DNA from: Aquila chrysaetos chrysaetos
Lineage: Eukaryota; Chordata; Aves; Accipitriformes; Accipitridae
NCBI RefSeq assembly: GCF_900496995.4
Contig: NC_044024.1
Location: 17,238,698-17,302,697 of the forward strand
Reading direction: 5' to 3'
DNA length: 64,000 bases
Under the pieces are notes generated by a model. It searched no databases. It saw only the letters and a program-made list of their open reading frames with translations, and was not told where the DNA came from. The translations under genes and the position numbers were made by a program. Shown here piece after piece: positions 23,785 through 35,700 of this stretch (within the stretch, counting starts at the first letter, position 1; each line of letters begins with the position of its first letter).

Positions 23785-26700
23785 CTGCAGAAAGAAGAAA
23801 AACAAAAAAAGCAAGGGAGAATAAATTAGTAAAGGAAATCAAGCATTAGAAACCAAAGCAAGCAAGGAGCAAACAGACATTTTTGAGAACTTACACTGTA
23901 TTAGACACAATAATGCATCTAAAGTCAAATCAGTATTGAGTAAAGAATTGATAGAAAGACTGATTTCTTTAAACATATATACTACACACATAATTTGTAT
24001 TGGTAATACACTTCTTCTTCTGTGTACATTTACTGAAAATGACAAGAGACAGCCAAGATACATACGCTGAAAGCACTGAATGGAAAACACTGAAAGACTC
24101 TCTCTTTGGGTGGTTAACTTTATTTATTTTCAATCCAAATACAAGATAAGGGTTACCAGTTTCAGCTGAGAACTATGCAGACCTTACCGAAATCAACATA
24201 GGAGAAATAAAAAAACATAGACAGCTGTAATGCTACAGTGGTTTTTAACATACAGGTTGTAAGATACGTGATGAACTCCTTGCCGATACAAACACTCATG
24301 CAGGGATTAGCAAACACCACTGATTTCAACTCAGTGATACACCTTAGACATGGAGGCAGGGCTTGGCATTCCTCCCGTTTGTAAAGAGAGCAGAGCTCCA
24401 CCTGCGTGGTGCCGAGATGAGATGTTTAGTAAGATACCATATGGTGTCTGTGTACTGCTTCAACACTGCAAGGGTGCTTGACTTACATGCTTTTAATAAA
24501 GCAGAGCTCCTTATAAAACTTTTTTGCTTGAGTTTATATTAGAACAGAGTTAAGTGTCATGCACACATTCAGTGCTTTATCAAAAGTTAGCTACTGTTTT
24601 AAGCGAATATTTAAACCATTTGAACCTCTAACTGCATCAGCCTAAATCATGGGAAATTTACTGTCTTGATTTAGGTCACTACAGTCCAGTAGACGCTTGC
24701 CACCACTCCTTCACAAAAGGCTACGCAAAGCCTTTGGCTAAGAGGAAAGAAAACAACACAGGGAGGTTCAGCACCTGAAAATACTAAACTCGGACAACCT
24801 GAATGCACCTACTGCCAAGCAGAGCAACACTTGGGAAGGAAAAAAAAGAGGAAAGAAAATATGTACCTTATGCAGTGAGCTATTTCAAAATATTCTGACT
24901 ACTGACAAAGTATTTAAGCATCTTAAAAAGAGAACCGCATTTGATGTTTAGTCATCTTTGTTCACTGAACATCAACGTACACAATTTAACTACTACATGC
25001 TGGATAATGGGTCATTAATACTAAACATAAATGAATTTGCTAAGGATGGAAGGTGCCCAACAGACAGCTACAGAAATTCCCTTTCTCTCTTCTTTAAAGG
25101 AAGGAGATCACTGCAATACACATCACACTATGGCACGCTTACGAGGAATTTCTGGGACAAAAAGAGTTTGAAGTTTCATACCAGGAACATTCCATCCTTT
25201 ACCTCTCTCCAGTTTGCCACTGTTGTTGGCACACATCTATCCATCTATTGTTACTGTACAATGGTTACAAGCTTCAGAGAAGTGTCTTCAAATGCAGAAC
25301 CTGGTAACTGTACAGCACCACAAGCAGACTCCACATTCAGGCCAGGAGGAATAGCTTTTTCGACATATTTGGTTGAATGTGTCTCCGTTCAAAATAATCA
25401 GAAATTTTGGCCCCCAACATTTTTAGCCCCAGTATAAAAGGTATCTTCTGTTTTAATTCCGATCATGAGATGCAACCGATAGCCCAAATTTTTGTGTTTT
25501 TATTGGTATATGCTATACAAGAAAACACCGCAGTAAATTTAAAAATAAAATTTAAAAAAAGGCGTTCATTGGCTGGAAAAGCTTCTTTTGTGTACTTTTA
25601 GCATGGCATCTTTAAGCTAGATCAGAAATCTTTGTATCTTCAAGCACAATTGTAATATTTAGTAAAATGTATATAAGGCACAGTCAATAGTAATCAAAAC
25701 AAACCGCAGTCTATGATAGATTATACACATTAATATTCAACATCCACAAGCACACACAAGTTAAATGCCGTTTCCACAGACCAAACACAACTATTTTTAG
25801 TCACATAACACCACTGCATGTCTTCAATATTTTTTAATTAAAAGTGTAGCATTTTGGAAGAACTGAAATTAATTCACTGATTGATTATGAACTAGAACAT
25901 ATTTTAAGTTGTTAGGTTCAAATATAAACCATGACAATACATTCTGTAACATTTCTTAACCAGGTTTGTTTTTAACAAACTGTTTGCCTGACTTGGCAAG
26001 CAAGCCATCTTTTTGAGTTCAGATTTTTATTTTTTTTATTAATAAAAAGTTAAGCTTTCCCATTTTAAAACTACTCGTATCCAGCATTACAGTGTTTCTT
26101 GTAAGCAACAAATTAAGTCAGTAAGTACTAGGACAACTAATCCTCCCAAAGCTGCTCCTACTGCTATAGGTACAATGAAGCTGTCTACCTCTGGGATGCA
26201 GTCTCCAGCTAAACAGAAAGAGGGCAAGTTTGAAAAAGAAATGCATTTAAATAGAAGTATTTAACACTAATCTCCCTGTAATTATTTAAAAGTCTTATAC
26301 CTTTCCCCAACAGGACATCAGACAGTTATCCACAAAACCCTGACCTCCCCCCGTCCCCAAAATATGACAGCAATAGTTTTCCTCACCAAACATCATAACT
26401 GACTCGTCAGTCCATCATACACGTCCTTGAAAAGCATGTATCTGTGTATTACTGTAGATTTACCATTATTGTACACCACAGAATCCAGTCTTCCAGTGTC
26501 TAGATACTGCAAGTCTCCAGGAGAGACAATAATACTGGAGATAGAATTACAGTAAAACCAGTAACGCTTTGACAACAACAACAACAAAAAAAAATCCAAA
26601 GTCTTTACACTTACTACAGGACAGCAGTAACTCCTGCTTGTTCCAAGTTTTGTCGCAGACTCTTGCAGACTGACTTGTACTGATATTTGACAGAAATTTG

Positions 26701-29700
26701 ATGCCTGCAGTCCCACTGTAGTTTAAATTCACTTTGACTGATTTACATCCTTAGGAACCCCACTGTTAAGCTCTTTAACGAGAGACTATCGAAATACTTC
26801 TGTTTTTCTTCACAGTACAAAAAGCTTCAGCTGACTTCAGCTTGCACTTCAGAAAGGTGCTAACGTTATTTTGACTTTGTGTAGCAGATAAGAAGGTAGC
26901 TTTAACATAATCATTATGTAAGCAGTGCAGGCTAGAATCAAGAAGAAAGGGTAAAGGATCAGACCACACTTTTTCCTCTTGTCTTGTGAACTCTATGGTC
27001 ATATGACAGGCCAGAAAGAGGTACGATAAAGGGAAGGCTAGTGTCTCTCTTGATGCAGAATAGTATAGAGTAGTAGTGTTACCCAAAGAACTGTCAGCAC
27101 AGACACGATCAACACAGCTTCTACCATAGAGGATGAAGCTACTAACCAATTCCCAGATGGCTCCCTAACGCTTTCCCACTTTTGCTGAATGCAGAGACTG
27201 ATTTTATTTTCCAGGACTGCAAGAAGAAACCAAACTGTTCACAGCTATACACCAATTGAAGATGGCGAGCAAAATCAATCATAAAGCTATCTTGTCCAGA
27301 TGAAGCTACAATTGACAAAAAAGTTAAGCAAATTTCTAATGATGACCAGATGTAGTGTCTCAATTGTCTTCTGCTAGTGGACTGTGTACCCAAGCACACT
27401 TCAGCATGTGCTGCAAAACAAAGCATTAAGACACAGACAAGAGAGGACGCTTCAAGGAGCACCTTCACCAGCTATGTAACAGAATCTGGGATGTAGACTA
27501 ATTGAAGTTGACCTTACTCATTTAGTTTATTTTCTTTAAATAAAGACAGTACAAGATGTCTGTTTTAAAATCAATTAAAAAATGTGAACAAGTTTCCTTA
27601 AGAAATAGAACAATCTTTATTATTTAGAGCACATGTTGAACAGGTTGACAGTTCCCTACGGAGCAATACATAGAGGAAAACTAGTGGTTTTATAACAACA
27701 GGCAGTCAGGTGAAACTTAGATGTTTTCTGAACCAGTTATCTGCACGTCAGTCTAGGAGTATCTTAATCTCTGAGCCAACATACTTGCAAATGAAGATTA
27801 AGTTGCAGGTTTTTGCAAAGATACTTCTAGTATTGTTGAATTTTGGGAACAGTTTGCACTCATCTTCTATACCGTCACTTGGAAACCGTGCACAGTCCAA
27901 AAATTTACACGGTCAGATGAATACAGTGTGGTAACTACTCCTTAACAGAAATGCATGTGTAGCTGGTGCCACTGAACATCAGTCACAAAAGTGCTAAAAA
28001 TCTAGATGAACTTCTGCATTTGAGGATATATTAATATGAAAGTCATTAGATCCACTTTTTTTTTTTAATTAAAATGGAAAGTCTTGAAGCCTATTTCAGG
28101 ATTAAAATTATAGTAGTTCTCCACTTTCATTAAAATGAATTTCAGTAACTGATGCAAGATTCAAGCTGTAGACTACAAGCTCTAGTAAGCATTATCCACC
28201 CATACTTGCTTCCTTGGCAAGAGTAAACCGTTTTTACAAAAAAAAAAAAAAATTACTGAAAGAAGTGTATTTTATGATTTGTATACAAACATGCCACAGA
28301 CATTTCCACAACCCTAGAAAACACTAATAAAACACTAAACCAGCTTTGATGCAGGTTAAACTCATTCTAAAGAGGGAAACGTTATGTTCATTAAATAACT
28401 AGTTTAGGCAGCTCATGTTATGACATATGCAAAAAAAGCCACACTTACCTAAAAGTCCAAAAGACTTTTTTTTTTTTCCCATGCAGTAAAAACTATGTAT
28501 TACAGCACAAGTAGGCCAGAGAAAAGTTGTGCAGCAAGGGTTAGTCTCTACAGAGCTGCAGTTCAAGAACAGTCCAGTTGCACTGCATTTTTTTTAAGCT
28601 AGTTATCCTTTCCAAACAGCAAGGAAAAACAGGTGTTGTGGGCCCATCTCAGACTTGTTTGGCTTTTGCATTCTTAACATTAATAAATGCTACATAGCAA
28701 ACAATCAAACACAAACTACATTAAACATTCAGAATGCCAATGGCGGGCAGTTATAATGTGAATTTTGATTGGCAGAGAACCATTCAAGATGAAGATTTAG
28801 ACAGCTCAAGCTGCAACAGCAGATACTGGCTCATTAAATGAAAGCATCTTTAAACAATAGTCATTCAAAGCAACAAGACAGACCAGTTCTGTGCAGAGTA
28901 TGATATAAAGTTAAGTGCACTTTAAAGTTCTGGAATATTTAGAAAGGTTATTCCCTTTAAACTGATGCCAGCAAAAAAGCTTGCATTAATTTAGCAGAAC
29001 TCTGCCTCAGTTGAGTATTTTAGATGATTGCCAAGGTATAATAAGTGATGAAGAATTCAGTGCCTAACAGTAATTTTTTTTTTTTTTTAATGCATTTGGA
29101 AACAGCACTGAAGTCTTCCTATATATCCACCATTTGGCAAGTATAGGTTACTCATTTTGTTTGTACAGCCAGGGTATAGGAATGATTCCTGAAACTACAC
29201 CAAGGCAGGAGTAAACTACTCAAATTCTGGTAAAGCTAAGTAAGTTACTGCTGCCATTTCAAAAGATCACTTAATCACCAGCCTAAAGTTCAATTCTATG
29301 AAAAACGAAGTTGTTACTGGGCATTGTACAATCCTTGTTAAATACTATACGAGTCAACATAGTGACTAATGCTGCCAGCTTAACCCACAATTATGACAAC
29401 AACTAAGGAACGCAGAGGAGAAGCAAGTACAAATTCTATGCTATTCTGGGAGTTGCCCAGTACACATCAGTTTAGAATGTGTTCTTGTTTCAGGCTACAA
29501 TTTGTAAAAAGCAGAAATAAATCCTCAACACTTCAGGGTTTTTGCAAGATAAAATCCTTAGCCTAGCAATTCTTCCAGTATTTGACATCTTCAAAACAGC
29601 TATGAAACCCACGTCGTCTTCTTAGAGCAGGAAAACTAAAAACGTAGTTCTGTTTCATCTGAGAGAAACATTCTCTCTTTGTTTCTGAACTCCAATTAGC

Positions 29701-32700
29701 TGTGGCTAGTAATTACTCTTAAGTTTTGGGTCTTTTTTGGACTTCAGAACTTGCACTTGCTTTGTTTAGAGTGAAATCGGAACAAGAATCACATTCAGAT
29801 TCACAAAGTTTGATATCCAGCATAGCTTTTTCTTCTGCCAATTATGTAAGCAACCACTATAATGGCAATCAAGCCAGCAAGTGCAGCACCAACTACAATT
29901 GGGATTAGAATGCTGTCATCATCCAGCGAACACTCCTGGGCTGTAGATGAGAAAAAGGTTGCAACAAGGAATAAATAAAGACAGAATACTTGCCAAGTGT
30001 GGTATAAAAATCTGTTTTCCTTAATATGGTGTTAAAAAAAAATAATCAAGAATTATTACATCTTTAAACTAAGAAAGAAAGAACTGCAGAGGTCTCATGG
30101 GTATATCTAGCATATAGTAAGCATTATAATCACTTGGAATGTTTGATAAACTATAGTAAGCTAACAATGTACAAGTTTTCATGTGCACAAGATCTGTACT
30201 AGACAAGCCATTCTTCTACTTTTAAGACAGAACCAGGCTTATTTCATTCTTAAGGCAAGTCTGGTGCTTTTACTCATTAAGAATAAAGTGACCTAGATTT
30301 GGTATCAAGAACCTATTCAGAATGGATACATGTTACAGAGAAATGAAATAACTATAATTAGAAGAAGCTAGCTGCAGCTTGAACTACAGAATGAAATGGG
30401 ACCCTAACACTTTAGAAGGTATTATGATAAATACTGTTTACCCTGCATACATTTGGGGAGTTAACTTACCTCTGCCTAAAAATAGTTCAAAAATCTGCAC
30501 CCAATATATTTGTCTACAGATTAGACTAGACTAATAAGGCTGTGCTGCAAGTAGTATCATTAAGTACAAAGACCAGGTTACACTAAAGATCGAGGTCATT
30601 TAAGCCATTCCAGTTTTCCCCAGACAAGACCAGGATAATGCAGTAAAACATTTTATAATCTTTCTTTAGGTCTGGATATTCAAGACTGCTTCTGAAAGAA
30701 GCTCTGTCAGTTCATTTTTTCCCCAACACTCCTATACCTTAGACTGACAGGTAAAAAGAAAGGAAACACCTAACGGTATCACCGAAGTCCACTTCTACTA
30801 AAGCTTTGTCCCATTTTCTTATATATTTGAGCTACAAAAAGCTGTATGTCAAGACCATGTCAGATAACTTCTAACCTATTCTGCAAGGCAACACTTAAGT
30901 CCGTCTTCAGTGTCTCTAGCTCCTTCAAGTTTTGTGAAGGAGAACCAACATACCCAGCAGACATTTTTAAAGTGAGAACAAAGCTTTCCTTGAACTTGAA
31001 CGTCTCACAACTTCGCTTCATTCCATGTGTGTAAAAAAAAAAAAAAAAAAAGACACCCCCCCGCCCCTCCCCAACAAAAAACAATGGAACAAGAGCTTCA
31101 AAAATAAAGTGCTTGTGCCAAACACTGGTGCTTTTTAGCTAATAAGAATTTTGCAAGCATTGCAAGAATTAACAAAAAAAAAGAACTCTTACCTGTAGAG
31201 AACTTATTTGCCTTCACAAGGAATGGCTGAATCCATAGATTAAAAGTATGTACTTGAAAATCTTCATTAATCTCAAGAGTTTGCTCTTTTCGGCACATGT
31301 AAGAACTACCAAGGTAAGCATCCCACTTGCTGAAATTGTTGTTATCTGCATTTGAAATGACTAAACAAAGGGGAAAAAAAAAAAAAAAAAAAAAAAAAAA
31401 GAGACGGGAATTTGTATGCCCACTTTAAATGCAAGAGAGTTGCCAATACGGTCATAAGACTAAGGAGCTGAATCTAGATGGGCCAACTTTTCGACACTGA
31501 CTACTCTGAAAAACAGGGTAGTCTGAAGCATGATTGACCCGCTTAACCAAAAGTAGTCAGGCACTGAAGTTATTTGAGTACTTAGCAGTAACCTATCCTC
31601 CATACAGACATGACATTAGGCTTTCCTTGTACCTCCACTCATCCCAACATTGCAGAGTTGTGAGCTTTTTAGCTTTAATACCCTTTTAACTGCAGTAGCC
31701 GTGACAAGCAACTTCAAAAAAAACCCCAACAAACATACTTTTGATTTGGAAAAAAGCATGCTTTTGTTTTTGAAGGACTGATCTCTTTTCCCAGTGAGAA
31801 TTAAGTAGAAGTGGTTGGAAGATACAGCAACATCTTCCATCAAAGAAGACAACAGCTGGTTTCGGAAAAACAAAAAGCTTCAGCTGGTACAGCTGTTATT
31901 TCACACCTCAAAAAACTGTGTTACTGAAAACAGTTAAAGAAGCCCTCTTAATTTATACACATTTATCACAAAGTAAGAGACTCCATTAGCAGAAGTTTCA
32001 GGAAAAGAGAATGATCCCCCACTGTTGTTTAAAGTAACTCTTATAGCCATTTCTGCTTATTACTTTTGTTCCTACCAACTTAAAGCCTTAAAGTAGGAAG
32101 TAACAGTAAGCATGAACAGCATTGAAAAAGTCACAAGTATTTGATAAAGACAGGCATTGAATAAAAGCTTACATTTGCTTTAAAGGCAGATACTATTTCT
32201 TACCAGAAACCATTCAGACGGTTGAGCAGTGTAACATTCACCTCTTTCAGATAAAATTTTTGTACACTTGCACTTGCATTTTTCTGTTTAAGAAGCAAGA
32301 ACCAACTGTCAGTGTGCAATTCCGCATTTTTAACTTTAATAACACATGCTTTACAAAGGCTAACACATTTACCACAGTCTTACATTTTCTGTAATTTTAA
32401 CCCAATTCTCCACTTGTCTTGAGGCAGTCATCTAGCCAGTTCCACTTCCTACATGGGAACAGCCTACCACCAGCAAGCGACAGAAGGATTTTACTATGAA
32501 GGATCATCATGCAATACTGTTAAAGTGGCAACTTAGTTTAAAATAAAAGAAGTTACTTACAACAACAAATGTGAAACTGATCAACGTGCTATTTCCATCA
32601 TTCAGTTTCAGAGTAGCTGTTGTGTTACCACATGTACCATCTGCGCTAGTTGTCTTTGGATTGATGTTGATCAGAAGAGGCTGAAACACAGACAGAATCA

Positions 32701-35700
32701 CATCAAAGACATTCAGCTGCCATTCAGAATCCATTGTTTCACTCAGTAGCAGTCTTAGGCTAGAAGAGCTTGTCATGAAGATGACAGCAGGAAGATTGAG
32801 CCTGGCAACTATCCAGCCAAGGCTACTTGAGTTAAGTTTACATGCTGGTAATACCAAAGCAAACAAATTGCCCAGTGAAGCCTTATTTTGTTGACCTAAT
32901 ACAACAGGTTAGCTTTGGCTCCCTCTGTGGGAAAGACACTATCTGCAGGGACCAAGAGCTTTAAAAGCTAGGAAAGTTCCAGGCTTTTAATGATGTTAGA
33001 GGTACTCCTAGTAACAAGTTACCCTGAATCCACGTAAGGTTTTGAAGCTAGATATTATACCACAAAACTATTCTGATGTCAGAGAGGTGCTACGTACAAT
33101 ACTTGGAAGCAGTTCTGGACAGCCAGCAGCATACAAAGCAAATACCCTGCACTCACATTTCATACCAAATAACTACAGCAACCTTTCTACTCTTCCAAAA
33201 CAGAAGAGAAGCACCTTGTCGCGGGAAACATTCAGCTGCAGCCCCACAGTAGCCAGAAAACAAGTTTTGTTTCCACTTTTGAGAGAATAGTTTCCTGTGT
33301 CTGGATTCTCCACAGGTTTGGGAGCAGTGGTTGGAGCAGGTGATAAAGTGGTGGTAGATGCAGTAGTTACATTGGCAACAGTAGGCGGAACAGTAGGTGC
33401 AGAAGTAGGCGTGTCAGCGTGACATCTAGACTCTGAAAAGAAATTTTAACCACCGTTTCAGTGCTGAAATTTTATTAAAGTCTTATACGACTCGGAGGTC
33501 AGTTCAATACGGATACCAATTTCTCTGTTGAAATCTAGGCTCCCTAGGACTCTGCTCAGCACCAAGTCAGAAGTCTCAAACTCAGCACTATGGCACAGTA
33601 TTTCAAACAATTTATAGCTACCATTTATTCTCAGAAATTGAGGCCCGCCGTTTTAAATCCATGTAGCATATGCAGTACTACTTACCTCTGACACACAGAA
33701 GTGAAACACACAGACAAAGATAGCTAAGTGGTTACAGAAGTGTGGTATGTATTTGCTGTAAACAAAGCAAGCAGCCCTATGTAGCAGGGTGACGTGCTCA
33801 TCTCATTTTGAGTAGTTGAGATATGAGATGAGACAACAGGCTCTGAACTATTTAAATGAAAAAGCAGAGGCTACCACTGAAAATGGAAGGCAGTCTGTTA
33901 AAAAACTTGAAGCTCAAATGATCTCAGTCAGCAACAGTAGTTCTGGAGTGCTTATTTTTAATACCCCAATTACTGGAATACACATTTTATTAGACTACCA
34001 CCTTGGCACAGGAACAATCTACATTACTATCTACTGCTAAATCCATTCTACTAATCTATTTTCCAGGAACAAGGAAAGACATACTAAAGGATATTTACAT
34101 GAGTATTGTTCAACACAGCACATCTTAGAACTGGTGGATTTTTTTTATTATGGGACTTTGCTCCCTGCACTGAGGTGCAATACAAAAAAAAGCTCATTCA
34201 CAAATTGAAATGCTCACCTTTTTTACTGATTGTGCCATTCTGAACAAAAGCCTGCACAGTAACATTCCAGAAAATCTGCGTTACGTTCTCTGCTTCAACA
34301 AAGTCAGTATTATGACAGACGAAGACGTTATTCAGTTGAACTGGATGCATAATATCCTTTACAACAATAGTAATTGGTCCTACAAATAAGCACAAATGTT
34401 TTAATGCCTGATGAACTACAAGAACATTTATAGATAGCATTATGTTTTATGTAATTCTATAAGACAAAGAGTAAGAAATAATTAAGTTTAACATTCCTAA
34501 CCTCTCTTGAATGTTTTACCTATGTGTCCTGACCTGAAGCGCTAAGTAATGCGGAGAAATAACCAAGCTTCCAGAACTATACAAGCCATTAGAAAGGTGA
34601 ACCCTTTTACTTAAGTTCTTATTTAAGGGAAAAAAAAAAAATCCTATTACTAGTAGGTATTAGTACACTGAATGCCTAACACTGTATTGCTTTGCTAGGT
34701 GGAAGGTCAAGTAGGACACACTAAAATTAATCTTCTGTATGCCTGCTGTCTACTAGCAGCATCTCACTGATCAAGGCTGTTCAAATAGTTAATCTTCCCC
34801 TTCTGCTCCGCTTAAAAGAATTATATGCTCTGTGAAGCTAACTAGTCTGTATTCTTATCCAGTAGGCTGGTATGATGAACAATAGTTAGGGAGTATATGG
34901 CATAGAACTCATTAGGTACATTACTAGTCCTTCTAACTTTGAAAAAGCCAACAAAGGTCAGGTACAGGAGATCTGACACTGATGGCCGAGATTGTTTGGT
35001 AATTAGGATTCTGCACTGAACATTACCTTTTCTTTTAGCATCGGGAAATACAGCAGTATCATTGGTGTTGTAGGTAAATGTGATGAAGTCCCCTTGGTAA
35101 GTTTCATTAGTTTTTGTAAAGTTAATGCTCCAAGAGTGACCTTCTCCAAACTGTACTGCCAGAAGCGCAGCTTGTGTGTCATTGCCACAGACGCTTCCAT
35201 TGTGTGTCACACTGGATGACAAATGCAACGTTGTGTTTTTCTAGAAGAGAAGGGTAATTTTAAATGTTTTCACAAATAGCAGTTCCTCCCCATGACAACA
35301 TTATAAACCTGCTTGAGTTAGATGGAACCTTGCACAAGGTTAGCGAGATTATTTTAGGTTATTCTACAGAATTATGCAAAAGGCTCCCTGACATCTGAAT
35401 TAGAAAGGAGCCATATCAGATTCAAGTGCAAAAGTACAAATCTAACTTGGCTGTAAATCTTGACTGTGCTGAGCTGCAATTTACATTTACTATTTGGGCT
35501 AAGAACATTACTACACTGATACACAAAAACCATCAAGCGTGACCAGTGTGCCATTTAAGTAAGTGCAATAGGGCACTTTCAGTTATTTGTATTATTGAGA
35601 ACTTCTGCTTTGTTTTAAAATGAATATTTAGGAATACTCTTAACAACTGACTTAACAACAACAACAAAACAAGTAAAAAACCAAACATCCTAGGTAAAAG

